Source: Lactobacillus xylocopicola
GTDB lineage: Bacteria > Bacillota > Bacilli > Lactobacillales > Lactobacillaceae
DNA length: 64,000 nt
Reading direction: 5' to 3'
Assembly: GCF_033096005.1 (NCBI RefSeq)
Contig: NZ_AP026803.1
Location: 664,501-728,500, forward strand
The notes under the pieces were generated by a model. That model did not search any database and had not been told where the DNA came from. It saw only the letters and a list, made by a program, of their open reading frames with translations. Shown piece by piece: positions 47,399-55,920 of the stretch. Each line of letters opens with the position of its first letter. The stretch's first letter is position 1. The position numbers and the translations under genes were made by a program.

Positions 47399-48580
47399 GT
47401 GCGACAAAAATTACACTATCTGAATTATAAGATTTTGGTACCATACCTACTATTGGTTGTCTTAGGGATCATCATGGTTTATTCGGCTAGCTCCGACATT
47501 CTGCTCGTCAATGGCTTTAAGCCGTCGGCTTATGGCGTGCGCCAGGCCTATTACGCCGTGTTTGCTCTACTAGTTGCACTTACGGTCTTTGCTTTGCGGC
47601 TGGCCGTTTTTAAAAATACCAAGTTTGTTGCCTGGTTCTTAGGGGTTAGCATGTTATTGCTACTCTACCTCATTGTTTTAAAAATTTTCAAGGGTTCTGC
47701 TGCTGCGGTTAACGGTGCGGTTGGTTGGATTGACCTGAAAGTGATTAAAATTCAGCCGTTGGAAATTGCCAAGCTTGCACTAGTTATTTATCTTGCTTAC
47801 TTTTTAGACCGGCATGATGCTTCCCTAAGTCGGGGCAACAATATCATTAATAAGCTTTCGCGCCCAGCTGTTTTGGCAATCGTCATGATGCTGTTAGTGA
47901 TAGTCGAGCCCGATTTTGGTGGTACAGCCATTCTCGGCATGATCGTGGTAGTCATGTTTGCGGTCTCTGGTATTCCGGCTAGAAAAGCCTTGTTCTGTCT
48001 GATTAGTATGGGCTTAATCGTTTTTTTAGTGGTTGTGCTAATTATTAAGTGGAACCCAGATTTTTTGCAAAAGAACTACCAATTCCAGCGATTGATGTCC
48101 TTTATGCACCCTTTCGAGTTAGAGCGGAAGGGAGGGGCGCAACTGGTTAACTCCTATTACGCTATTCACAATGGCGGTTTGTTTGGTGTTGGCCTTGGTA
48201 ACAGTATGCAGAAGCGAGGATACTTACCTGAACCGTACACCGACTTCATTTTAGCGGTAATTGCTGAAGAACTGGGGGTAATTGGCGCAATTGTGGTTGT
48301 CGGACTGTTGTTTTACTTGATCTGGAGCATCATGGAAGTTGGCGTTCATGCTAGTTCACAGTTTAATGCCTTACTTTGTTTTGGCGTGACGACCATTATT
48401 TTTACAGAAGCGTTATTCAATATCGGTGCAGTCTTGGGACTGTTGCCGATTACGGGAGTTACTTTGCCCTTCATCTCATATGGTGGGTCATCCCTAATTG
48501 TTTTATCTGCGTCTGTCGGTCTGGTTCTGAATGTTTCAGCAAACGAAAGAATAAAGAAAGAAGAGGAGGTTCTGGAATGA
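47399..48580 (+). CDS. ftsW: Septal peptidoglycan glycosyltransferase FtsW
   Basis: SEDS-family membrane glycosyltransferase that works with PBP2X at the septum. The 393-residue product has about ten transmembrane helices and the family signatures MVYSASSD, KIQPLEIAKLALVIYLAYF, VEPDFGGTAIL, NSYYAIHNGGLFGVGLGNSMQK and PITGVTLPFISYGGSS. The GTG start follows GGGAGAGGG. Being outside the dcw cluster is usual in lactobacilli. RodA is the alternative; the long PFISYGGSS block and ylbG-rsmD-coaD context favour FtsW. Confidence 0.9.
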   Translation: MRQKLHYLNYKILVPYLLLVVLGIIMVYSASSDILLVNGFKPSAYGVRQAYYAVFALLVALTVFALRLAVFKNTKFVAWFLGVSMLLLLYLIVLKIFKGSAAAVNGAVGWIDLKVIKIQPLEIAKLALVIYLAYFLDRHDASLSRGNNIINKLSRPAVLAIVMMLLVIVEPDFGGTAILGMIVVVMFAVSGIPARKALFCLISMGLIVFLVVVLIIKWNPDFLQKNYQFQRLMSFMHPFELERKGGAQLVNSYYAIHNGGLFGVGLGNSMQKRGYLPEPYTDFILAVIAEELGVIGAIVVVGLLFYLIWSIMEVGVHASSQFNALLCFGVTTIIFTEALFNIGAVLGLLPITGVTLPFISYGGSSLIVLSASVGLVLNVSANERIKKEEEVLE

Positions 48581-48921
48581 GTATCAACCAAGATTTAGTG
48601 GATACCACATTGACTAAACGGCAGGGTGTGGTTGTCTACCTCAATTCGGTTAGCAACCAATACAAATTACGTCGTTACGGTGACATTGTTTACTTTTCAA
48701 AGAAAATGGGTTACTGCATTTTGTATGTTGACCAAGAGGAGCTAGATCAGGTTATTGAGCAACTAAACCGGCTTAATTTTGTTGATCAGGCTGAAAAAGC
48801 GGTCAGTGATGAGGTAGATTTGTCAAGTAGCCACATTGAGGAACAGATTACGACCCTGGCCCAGGAAGCTGAACAAAAATTGCAGGGTAGCCAGGAAAAG
48901 AACACGGACCACATCGCATGA
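48577..48921 (+). CDS. ylbG: YlbG family protein (UPF0298/DUF2129)
   Basis: A 114-residue soluble protein with the DUF2129 pattern KRQGVVVYLNSVSNQYKLRR followed by GDIVYFSKKMGYCILYVDQ, then an acidic tail. Its function is unknown; it usually lies directly before rsmD in Firmicutes. The ATG after GAGGAGG overlaps the ftsW stop as ATGA. A longer in-frame extension inside ftsW was rejected. Confidence 0.88.
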   Translation: MSINQDLVDTTLTKRQGVVVYLNSVSNQYKLRRYGDIVYFSKKMGYCILYVDQEELDQVIEQLNRLNFVDQAEKAVSDEVDLSSSHIEEQITTLAQEAEQKLQGSQEKNTDHIA

Positions 48922-49469
48922 GAATTATTGCAGGAAAGTATGCCAAGCGTAACTTGTTCACTTTAAAGAGCCAGAAGACCAGACCAACCAGTGACAAGGT
49001 CAAGGAATCCCTGTTTAATAGCTTGGGACAGTTCTTCAGTGGCGGGCAGGTACTCGACTTATACGGTGGTAGTGGAGCTCTAGCCATTGAGGCGGTCTCA
49101 CGCGGTTATGACCATGCCATGATTGTTGATATCAACTATCAGGCCATCACAATCATTCGCAAGAATGTGGCTTTAACCAAGGAGGAAGGCCGGTTCGATG
49201 TCCTTAAGCTGTCAAGCCAGGCGGCCTTAAAGAAGTTTGACCACAGTGAAATGAAGTTTGATTTGGTCTTTTTGGATCCGCCTTATGCCAAGCAGCGGAT
49301 TGCTGCAGACATGAAAGCAATGCTTGATCGAAGACTATTAAACCAAGGGGCAATAATTGTTGCAGAAACCGATGAAGCAACTGCTTTAGGTGAAGTAGAA
49401 GGCTTTGTTAAGTTTGGTGACCACCACTTGGGCAAGACAATTATTCGTTTTTATCGAAAGGAAAGTTGA
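48918..49469 (+). CDS. rsmD: 16S rRNA (guanine-966-N2)-methyltransferase RsmD
   Basis: SAM-dependent enzyme that methylates G966 of 16S rRNA. The 183-residue product starts MRIIAGKYAKRNLFTLKSQK and has TRPTSDKVKESLFNSL, the SAM motif VLDLYGGSGALAIEAVSRG and the catalytic DPPY block LVFLDPPYAK. Start and stop overlap both neighbours by ATGA and TGATG, indicating tight coupling with ylbG and coaD. Confidence 0.95.
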   Translation: MRIIAGKYAKRNLFTLKSQKTRPTSDKVKESLFNSLGQFFSGGQVLDLYGGSGALAIEAVSRGYDHAMIVDINYQAITIIRKNVALTKEEGRFDVLKLSSQAALKKFDHSEMKFDLVFLDPPYAKQRIAADMKAMLDRRLLNQGAIIVAETDEATALGEVEGFVKFGDHHLGKTIIRFYRKES

Positions 49470-49954
49470 TGAACACAGCATTATTCCCAGGTTCTTTTGA
49501 CCCGATTACTAAGGGACACGTTGAAGTTGTTCGCCAAGCAGCTAGAATTTTTGACAAAGTGATTGTAGCCGTCATGACCAATACGGCTAAAAGCTATTTG
49601 TTTACAGTTGAAGAGCGGATGCAATTTGTTCAGGATGCCCTGCGTGAGCTACCTAAAGTTGAGGTGGTTAAGCGACCTGACGAATTGACTATTCAAACAG
49701 CACGTGATCTGCAAGCAACAGCAATTGTGCGCGGCGTGCGTAATGATCAGGATTTTTTATACGAGCAACAAATTGCTGCGATGAATAAAGAACTTGCCCC
49801 GGAAGTTGAGACGGTTCTGCTCTTTACGCGCCCCCAAGACAGTTTCGTTGCCTCAAGCGTAATCAAAGAAGTGGCACATTTTGGCGGCGAGGTAAGTTCT
49901 TTTCTGCCAGCTATGGCGGCTGCGGCAGTGAAGGAAAAGTTGGGTAACCGATGA
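49469..49954 (+). CDS. coaD: Phosphopantetheine adenylyltransferase
   Basis: Penultimate enzyme of coenzyme A synthesis. The 161-residue product has the nucleotidyltransferase motif ALFPGSFDPITKGHVEVV near the start, VRGVRNDQDFLYE and the second motif FVASSVIKEVAHFGG. The ATG with AAAGGA six bases upstream was preferred to a TTG three bases earlier. It overlaps the rsmD stop and the next start. Confidence 0.96.
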   Translation: MNTALFPGSFDPITKGHVEVVRQAARIFDKVIVAVMTNTAKSYLFTVEERMQFVQDALRELPKVEVVKRPDELTIQTARDLQATAIVRGVRNDQDFLYEQQIAAMNKELAPEVETVLLFTRPQDSFVASSVIKEVAHFGGEVSSFLPAMAAAAVKEKLGNR

Positions 49955-50997
49955 AAAGTGCAAAACAAGACAACAAAAGTCATAGGCTTGCCCGTAATTG
50001 GCTGTTGGCAATTGGGGCTATTATCCTGCTGGCAATTGGAATGAGTTGGCCGACCGATTATTATATTGACACACCAGGTGATGCTGTTCCCATTAGTCAA
50101 TTTGTTAAAAGTAAGGACCGGGTACCTAATAATTTTTATTTGGTAACAGTTAGTGAAACCAGTCAACCGGCCTCAGTTGCAGAATTACTACAGAGTTATA
50201 CCGACCAATATGCTACGCGTATTCACAAGTCCCAGCTATTGGGAACAACGACCAACCGGCAATATCAGGAATTACAAAAGTGGTATATGGAAACTAGCCA
50301 ACAAAATGCTATTTACTATGCTGCTAAAAAAGCAGGCATAAAGGCTAAGTTGAGTTATGAAGGCGTCTATGTCATGGATGTGCAAAAAAGCTCAAGCTTT
50401 CGCGGCAAGCTCCGAATGGGAGATACGGTCTTAGGAGCGGATGGTCATAAATTTCATTCTACTAAAGAAATGACCACCTATTTCCGGCAGAAGTCGCTTA
50501 ATGACAAGCTGAAGATCGATGTCTTGCGCGGCAGCAAGAAGTTGACAATTGCCGGAAAAGCCGTCAAGGTGGACGGAACTGGCAAACCTGGAATTGGTAT
50601 TCAGCTAGTGGAACGAGTAAAGGTAACTACGCATCCGGAACTAAAAATTGATGCTGAAGATATTGGCGGCCCATCTGCTGGTCTAATGTTCACGTTGACC
50701 AGCTATCAGGTCTTTACTAAGCAGAACCTGGCTAAGGGACACAAGGTAGCCGGTACGGGAACCATCTCAGCAGACGGTAAGGTGGGTGCTATTGGCGGTG
50801 TCGATAAGAAAGTAGTAGCTGCTGATGAGGCAGGAGCAGAAGTCTTTTTTGCCCCAACTGATACGGCGGAGCTAAAAAAGCAGGGTAGTAACTACGTTGT
50901 GGCCAAGCAAACTGCCAAGCAGATTGGTAGCAAGATGAAGGTTGTCCCGGTCAGAAGCTTTGAAGATGCACTCAATTACTTACGCAATACCTATTAA
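49951..50997 (+). CDS. ylbL: YlbL/SepM-type membrane serine protease with PDZ and Lon domains
   Basis: The 348-residue product has an N-terminal transmembrane helix (about residues 17-34), an external PDZ-like domain (about residues 115-200: VQKSSSFRGKLRMGDTVLGAD) and a Lon-type protease domain. The catalytic serine is in IGGPSAGLMFTL and the lysine in SADGKVGAIGGVDKKVVAA, so it should be active. SepM in streptococci processes the competence signal peptide and YlbL degrades division inhibitors; the substrate here is unknown. ATGA overlap with coaD. Confidence 0.9.
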   Translation: MKSAKQDNKSHRLARNWLLAIGAIILLAIGMSWPTDYYIDTPGDAVPISQFVKSKDRVPNNFYLVTVSETSQPASVAELLQSYTDQYATRIHKSQLLGTTTNRQYQELQKWYMETSQQNAIYYAAKKAGIKAKLSYEGVYVMDVQKSSSFRGKLRMGDTVLGADGHKFHSTKEMTTYFRQKSLNDKLKIDVLRGSKKLTIAGKAVKVDGTGKPGIGIQLVERVKVTTHPELKIDAEDIGGPSAGLMFTLTSYQVFTKQNLAKGHKVAGTGTISADGKVGAIGGVDKKVVAADEAGAEVFFAPTDTAELKKQGSNYVVAKQTAKQIGSKMKVVPVRSFEDALNYLRNTY

Positions 50998-51007
50998 ATA
51001 AAACAGG

Positions 51008-51036
51008 AAAAGCCCAGAAAAATTTCTGGGCTTTTT
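51008..51036 (+). terminator. Terminator after ylbL
   Basis: AAAAGCCCAGAAA / TTTCTGGGCTTTT forms a long stem followed by T residues. Its T tract directly precedes the comEA upstream element. Confidence 0.9.
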
Positions 51037-51037
51037 A

Positions 51038-51052
51038 CGTATCTAATAGTGA
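51038..51052 (+). promoter_or_regulatory. Candidate competence (ComX/sigma-X) box before comEA
   Basis: CGTATCTAATAGTGA, preceded by a T tract, differs by one base from the element before radC and lies at nearly the same distance from the start (11 versus 13 bases). comEA is a late competence gene in all naturally transformable Firmicutes. Sigma-X dependence is inference. Confidence 0.5.
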
Positions 51053-51063
51053 GGTGATATTGA

Positions 51064-51744
51064 ATGGATTGGGAAAAAATCAAACAATCGGCAATCGACC
51101 ACAAGCGTTACCTGGTGCTGGGAATAGTGCTGCTGGGCCTCTTTTTTTGGTTCAAGCACGATCGCGACCAGGATAAGGGTACAGTCAGCGAGTTCACAGC
51201 GAACTCGCAAGAACGTCCTGCAAAAAAAGCATCTTCCGATCAAGAAAATAAGTCTGACCAGGCAGAAAGTAAGACGCAGGAAGTAACCTGTGATATTTCA
51301 GGTGCCGTTAAACACCAGGGGGTTTACACGTTGAAAAATGGGGCGCGTTTGCAGGAGCTCCTTGAGGCAGCGGGTGGACCAGCAGCTAATGCTCGGTTAA
51401 AAGAGGTCAATCGTGCGCTGGTGCTCAAAGATCAGGACAAGATTCATATTCCTTATCGGGGGGAGCGGATCAAGGCGACGGAGATTGTTACTTCAGTAGG
51501 CGGTAGTGGTGGAGAAACGGCAGCAACAGCTGAATCTGGTGGTCAAACTGCTGGTAAGATCAACCTTAACACGGCTAGTGCGCAAGACTTACAAAAACTA
51601 AGCGGAATCGGTGAAAAAAAGGCGGCGCAAATTATCGCCTACCGGCAAAAGAATGGTCACTTTAAAAAAATCACTGATTTAAAGCAAGTTTCAGGAATTG
51701 GGGACAAGACCTTTGCGGCCCTTAAAGACCAACTGGAAGTCTGA
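51064..51744 (+). CDS. comEA: Competence DNA receptor ComEA
   Basis: Membrane-anchored double-stranded DNA receptor for transformation. The 226-residue product has an N-terminal transmembrane helix (about residues 14-32), a charged linker, a SLBB domain (about residues 75-145: VTCDISGAVKHQGVYTLKNG) and a C-terminal double helix-hairpin-helix (INLNTASAQDLQKLSGIGEK ... LKQVSGIGDKTFA). GAGGTGAT precedes the ATG. comEC follows in an overlapping frame. Confidence 0.95.
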   Translation: MDWEKIKQSAIDHKRYLVLGIVLLGLFFWFKHDRDQDKGTVSEFTANSQERPAKKASSDQENKSDQAESKTQEVTCDISGAVKHQGVYTLKNGARLQELLEAAGGPAANARLKEVNRALVLKDQDKIHIPYRGERIKATEIVTSVGGSGGETAATAESGGQTAGKINLNTASAQDLQKLSGIGEKKAAQIIAYRQKNGHFKKITDLKQVSGIGDKTFAALKDQLEV

Positions 51745-54001
51745 TATATTTCAGCCAGGTTTTTGCTTAATCCTCGCTTTGCTCTTGGCTGATTTGAGTC
51801 TGTTTGCCTATAAATGCACAAGCTGGGGGCAGCGGCTGCTGTGCCTGGGGTTCGGTTTATACTTGTTAATACTTTGTCTGCGTAAGTATGCCAACTTGAA
51901 ATGGCTGGTGGGGCTTTTTTTGCTACTTGCCCTGCTGGTGGGCCAGCTGCAACACCGCCGCACTAACTTCGTCATTAATCCCACTACAACCATTATGCTC
52001 TATCCTGACCAGGTCAAAGTTGATGGCGACTGGTTGTCTGGTGTGGGCCAAGTTAAAGACGGTAAGATACTGGTTTCAGCCACTGTAACCAAAAAGCAAA
52101 AGCAACAAATCAACCAAGGCCACTTGCTAGTATTGACCGCTTTGGAGGGAGAAGTGGAACCGATTGCGCCCGCGACTAACTACGGCCAATTTAATTCCCA
52201 GCAGTATTATGCTAGTAAAAATATTTGGCAGCAGGTAAAGCTAAAAACTTGCCAGATGAGAATTCGAGCCGGCGGAATAGCAGACCACGTACACCACTGG
52301 CGCTTTGCGCTACAGTCTTATTTTAGCCAAATGCCTAAAATTTTAGGCTTTTTCAGCAGTGAATTATTTTTAGGCGAAAGTTTGACGCGTGACAGTCAGG
52401 TGATTTTGGATAATTACCGCAATCTGGGGGTTATTCACATTCTTAGCATTTCGGGCCTGCATGTTGGCATTTATACCTTGGTAATCAGTATTATCTGTTC
52501 TTACTTGAAATTAACCGAAGAAGAAGCCTTCGGCTGTTGTCTGGTGGTCCTCATCCTGGGTATCCTGCTGAGTAACGGCCAGGCGGGTTTTATTCGGGCT
52601 AGTTTGACTTATTTTTTAGGAAAAGTATTTAAGTTTAAGGGAGTCCGGCTGGCTCACTTTGACTTGCTAGGCCTGGCTTGCTTGCTCCACTTGGCTTTAA
52701 ATCCACGTTTGCTATTGGGTCTTGGTGCCTTGTTAAGTTATGTCTTGGCCCTGGGCCTAGAATTAACCAGTCAAATGACAAGCTTTAAGCGGTCGCTGGC
52801 TTTGAATTTTTTATTAACGCCGCTCTTGCTCTTATATTTTTTTCAATTTAATGTTTTAACCATCTTTTTTAACTTGTTAGTAGTGCCCTATTTTAATTGG
52901 GTAGTCATGCCAGTGACAGTTATCAATTTAGTTGTTTTTGCAACTATCCCAAATGTTGCATTATTTTTTGAAGATGTTTTGGTGATAAGTGAAGGATTAA
53001 TTGGCAAACTTTCGGCAACCCGCCTAGGTCTATTAACTTTTGGAAAAATCAATTGGTGGCAGTGTCTGCTTTTGCTTGCGCTAACCGCAATTTGGCTGCT
53101 TTTGGTTAATGATCAAGGGCTGACTAAGCGGCTGCGTCAGCGCTTGATGAAAGTTATCTTATTCATGTATGTAATTTTCTTTGCTCTGATACATTTTCCT
53201 TTGACTGGGCAAGTTACTTTCATTGATGTCGGGCAAGGCGATAGCATCTTGGTAACGACGCCGTTTCCGCGGCGGGTCTACCTGATTGATGTGGGCGGTC
53301 GCTTGAATTTTGGTAAGCGTAAGATTACTCCGCAGGTTAACCAGATCACCGTCCCCCTGCTTAAAGCCCAGGGCATAAGTAAGATTGATGGCATCTTTGT
53401 TTCACACCAGGATGCTGACCATGTCGGCGATTTGGGGCCGCTACTAGAGCAGGTCAAGGTGGGAAAATTGTATATGGCAGCTGGCTTAATTAATAATCCG
53501 TCATTTCGTAAACGGATTGCCGGCAAAGTTAGGAATAACCAGCTAGTCCAGTTGCTAGCTGGTAAGCAGGTAATTGAGCCACAGGTGCACTTTAACGTGG
53601 TCTATCCCTTAAAGCCGGGCCGCGGCGAAAATGAAGACTCATTGTCACTAATGTTTAAACTGGCCAACAAAACCTGGCTGTTCACTGGTGATTTGGGGCA
53701 AGCCGGTGAACAGGAGATCATGACCAAGTATGGCTTGGCTGTGAATTACTTTAAGCTGGGCCACCATGGTAGCCGGACGGCGTCGAATCCTGACTTCTTG
53801 CAAAATTTGCAGCCCGACTTAGTTTTTATCTCCGCTGGGCGTAACAACCGGTTCGGTCATCCGCACCCAGAAACATTGGCAACTTTGCAGAGCTACCACA
53901 TTCCGTGGGTTTCAACCCAGGATTGTGGTATGATAACTTGGACTTATGGTCCACTAATGCGACCGCAATTTAACTATTTTTTGCCGGTGATAAAAAAATG
54001 A
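51713..54001 (+). CDS. comEC: Competence DNA channel ComEC
   Basis: Polytopic membrane channel for single-stranded DNA uptake. The roughly 762-residue product has the competence domain with many helices, including LGVIHILSISGLHVGIYTLV and SNGQAGFIRA, and a C-terminal metallo-beta-lactamase-like domain (ITFIDVGQGDSILV, VSHQDADHVGDLGPL, LFTGDLGQAGEQ). The start is uncertain: a TTG at 51713 has GGGGA nine bases upstream, another TTG at 51698 is in frame. It overlaps comEA and holA. The frame is intact, so uptake machinery may work. Confidence 0.94.
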   Translation: MRPLKTNWKSDIFQPGFCLILALLLADLSLFAYKCTSWGQRLLCLGFGLYLLILCLRKYANLKWLVGLFLLLALLVGQLQHRRTNFVINPTTTIMLYPDQVKVDGDWLSGVGQVKDGKILVSATVTKKQKQQINQGHLLVLTALEGEVEPIAPATNYGQFNSQQYYASKNIWQQVKLKTCQMRIRAGGIADHVHHWRFALQSYFSQMPKILGFFSSELFLGESLTRDSQVILDNYRNLGVIHILSISGLHVGIYTLVISIICSYLKLTEEEAFGCCLVVLILGILLSNGQAGFIRASLTYFLGKVFKFKGVRLAHFDLLGLACLLHLALNPRLLLGLGALLSYVLALGLELTSQMTSFKRSLALNFLLTPLLLLYFFQFNVLTIFFNLLVVPYFNWVVMPVTVINLVVFATIPNVALFFEDVLVISEGLIGKLSATRLGLLTFGKINWWQCLLLLALTAIWLLLVNDQGLTKRLRQRLMKVILFMYVIFFALIHFPLTGQVTFIDVGQGDSILVTTPFPRRVYLIDVGGRLNFGKRKITPQVNQITVPLLKAQGISKIDGIFVSHQDADHVGDLGPLLEQVKVGKLYMAAGLINNPSFRKRIAGKVRNNQLVQLLAGKQVIEPQVHFNVVYPLKPGRGENEDSLSLMFKLANKTWLFTGDLGQAGEQEIMTKYGLAVNYFKLGHHGSRTASNPDFLQNLQPDLVFISAGRNNRFGHPHPETLATLQSYHIPWVSTQDCGMITWTYGPLMRPQFNYFLPVIKK

Positions 54002-54984
54002 CGCTACTTTCTTTATTTAAAAATACTAACAGCAATAATTCCCATACTTTGATTACGGGGGACGATGACTTTCTAAATGATTATCTAGCCCGATCTTATA
54101 CCCGTGAAAAAACCTTTGCGAAGTTGGACCACGTGACGGTCGATTGTGAGAGTGATGGGCTGGCTGAATTAATTGCTGACCTAACAGAGTCAAGCCTGTT
54201 CAGCGATCAAAAGGTTATCACAGTCAAGCATCCGTTTTTTTTGACCGCCCGGGTAGCCCAAAAATATCAGCAGCAGCTGGCTCAACTGGAACGTATTTTG
54301 GCTAATAGTGATCGCTTGGAAGACATTATTGTGCTCGTAGCTTCAGATGAAAAGATCGACCGGCGGAAGAAGTTGACTAAAACAGTTTTGCGGCAGTTTA
54401 ATGTGGTTGATACGCACGTTAAGCCCTATGAAGTAGAGAAGGTGACTAGGCAGCTAATTGCGGCTGAGGGTTATCAACTCCCCGGTCCGGCCCTGCAATT
54501 ATTACTAGAGCGCAGTGACCATATTCTAGATACCGTGCTGAGCAACTTGCAGAAATTAAAGATGCTTGCGGTTGATGGACAAATTTCGGTGGAGGCGGTA
54601 AAGCGAAACGTTGACTTGTCCATGGCTCAAAATGTCTTTGCAATCTTGGAAGCAGCACTTAAGCATAACTACCAAGAGGCCGTGGAGCGGTTGGAAAATC
54701 AGCTGCAAGAAGGCAGTAATCCAGCGCAATTACTAGCTGTTTTTGAAAATCAGCTGGAATTGATTTTGGTAGTCAAAATCCTGCAAGCGCGGGGCAGAAG
54801 TGAAGGCCAAATCACTAAGGAGCTAGGCGTTCACCCATACCGGGTAAAGTTAAGTCTGCAAAATGGCCTTTCCGTGGCAAAGTTAGCGACTTTGCTAGAA
54901 CAAGCTATCAAGCTGGACTTTGGCTATAAAAGCGGCCAATATCGCGACAGCAACTTTTTACAATTATTTGTTTTAAGCGTCTAA
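53998..54984 (+). CDS. holA: DNA polymerase III delta subunit
   Basis: Clamp-loader subunit that opens the beta clamp. The 328-residue product has the HolA/YqeN pattern: LITGDDDFLNDYLARSYT near the N-terminus, a middle LVASDEKIDRRKKLTKTVL and C-terminal FAILEAALKHNYQEAVERLE and GYKSGQYRDSNFLQLFVL. It begins within the comEC stop (ATGA), as comEC-holA-rpsT is the common Firmicute order. Confidence 0.93.
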   Translation: MTLLSLFKNTNSNNSHTLITGDDDFLNDYLARSYTREKTFAKLDHVTVDCESDGLAELIADLTESSLFSDQKVITVKHPFFLTARVAQKYQQQLAQLERILANSDRLEDIIVLVASDEKIDRRKKLTKTVLRQFNVVDTHVKPYEVEKVTRQLIAAEGYQLPGPALQLLLERSDHILDTVLSNLQKLKMLAVDGQISVEAVKRNVDLSMAQNVFAILEAALKHNYQEAVERLENQLQEGSNPAQLLAVFENQLELILVVKILQARGRSEGQITKELGVHPYRVKLSLQNGLSVAKLATLLEQAIKLDFGYKSGQYRDSNFLQLFVLSV

Positions 54985-55018
54985 AAAAGGCAAGAATGAA
55001 ATCATTCTTGCCTTTTTT
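54983..55018. terminator. Bidirectional terminator between holA and rpsT
   Basis: AAAAAGGCAAGAATGA / TCATTCTTGCCTTTTT is a 16-bp stem with A and T runs on both sides. It serves the convergent holA and rpsT genes. Confidence 0.92.
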
Positions 55019-55037
55019 ACTTGATTTGTTAGTCAAA

Positions 55038-55289
55038 TTATTTTGCTAATTTAGCTAAACGGCTTTTGTCACGGCTAGCCTTGTTTTTGTGGATAAGACC
55101 TTTAGAAGCAGCCTTGTCCAGTGCGCGGGCAGCAGCAACATGTAATTCGGAGGCGTCTTCGGCACCAGCAGCTTGAGCCGTCTTGAACTTCTTAATCGTC
55201 GTTCTTAACTGGTTCATTTGAGCAGCATTGCGCTTTCTAGCAGCATCTTGAGTTTTGACACGTTTAATCGCTGATTTGATTTGTGGCAT
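55038..55289 (-). CDS. rpsT: 30S ribosomal protein S20
   Basis: 16S rRNA-binding helical ribosomal protein. The 83-residue product starts [20 protein letters not shown] and has [25 protein letters not shown], typical of S20. The ATG after TTGGAGGTGAATTT was chosen; ten upstream in-frame codons are not part of the gene. It has its own promoter and is convergent with holA. Confidence 0.96.
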   Translation of the reverse strand: MPQIKSAIKRVKTQDAARKRNAAQMNQLRTTIKKFKTAQAAGAEDASELHVAAARALDKAASKGLIHKNKASRDKSRLAKLAK

Positions 55290-55326
55290 AAAATTCACCT
55301 CCAATTGATATAAATTCACTTAATAG

Positions 55327-55355
55327 ATTATACTGAAGAATAATATCAGATGCAA
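55327..55355 (-). promoter_or_regulatory. rpsT promoter
   Basis: On the minus strand TTGCAT and a perfect TATAAT are separated by 17 bases, about 38 bases before the rpsT start. Confidence 0.75.
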
Positions 55356-55367
55356 GGTAATTTGCAC

Positions 55368-55396
55368 TTGCTTTTTAAAAAAATAATCTGTATCAT
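55368..55396 (+). promoter_or_regulatory. rpsO promoter
   Basis: TTGCTT and TATCAT are separated by 17 bases. Transcription would start near 55403 and give a leader of about 87 bases. Confidence 0.6.
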
Positions 55397-55402
55397 ACTA
55401 TT

Positions 55403-55489
55403 GTTGTGAACCGTTAACGCTGTTTGTCCGCTCACACCTGACGGTTAACGTTGTTAACGGCAATTATTTAAGTGAAAGGTGAATAGAAT
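55403..55489 (+). promoter_or_regulatory. Probable S15-responsive rpsO leader RNA
   Basis: CCGTTAAC at 55411-55418 pairs perfectly with GTTAACGG at 55453-55460. The same left arm, as AACCGTTA (55409-55416), can instead pair with TGACGGTT (55439-55446). GTTAAC at 55444 and at 55453 can form a third local hairpin. These folds are mutually exclusive and precede the ribosome binding site AAAGGTGA. S15 represses its own synthesis through leaders in several bacteria; applying this here is inference. Confidence 0.6.
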
Positions 55490-55759
55490 ATGGCTATTTC
55501 AAAAGCTGAAAAAGATGAAATCATCAAAAAGTATGCAACTCACGAGGGTGATACTGGTTCAACCGAAGTTCAAGTTGCAATTTTGACTACGGATATTAAC
55601 AATTTAACTGAGCACATGCGGAATCATTCACATGACCACCACTCATACGTTGGTTTGTTAAAGAAGATCGGTCACCGTCGTAACTTACTGCGCTACTTGC
55701 AGGATAATGACATTAATCGTTACCGTGACTTAATTAAAAAATTAGGCCTGCGCCGGTAG
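55490..55759 (+). CDS. rpsO: 30S ribosomal protein S15
   Basis: Primary 16S rRNA-binding protein of the platform. The 89-residue product has the full family pattern: [18 protein letters not shown], then [20 protein letters not shown], then [13 protein letters not shown] and the C-terminal KLGLRR. AAAGGTGA precedes the ATG. A foldable leader lies upstream and a terminator follows. Confidence 0.98.
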   Translation: MAISKAEKDEIIKKYATHEGDTGSTEVQVAILTTDINNLTEHMRNHSHDHHSYVGLLKKIGHRRNLLRYLQDNDINRYRDLIKKLGLRR

Positions 55760-55777
55760 TTACAGCTTCAATATTGC

Positions 55778-55809
55778 AAAAGTCAGTTCGAATTATGAAC
55801 TGGCTTTTT
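55778..55809 (+). terminator. Terminator after rpsO
   Basis: AGTCAGTTC / GAACTGGCT (one G-T pair) forms a stem with a seven-base loop followed by TTTTT. Confidence 0.82.
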
Positions 55810-55832
55810 GTTTTTCTCATTATTGCTTTTTA

Positions 55833-55841
55833 TGCTAGAAT
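55833..55841 (+). promoter_or_regulatory. rnjB extended -10 promoter
   Basis: TGC plus TAGAAT lies about 80 bases before the rnjB start; no good -35 is seen. Confidence 0.5.
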
Positions 55842-55920
55842 GGAAGCAGATACTTTTGACGTTGTGATCGTACTGATCCATAAAATAATAACTGAATAGC
55901 AAGATAGAAAAGGAAAAATA

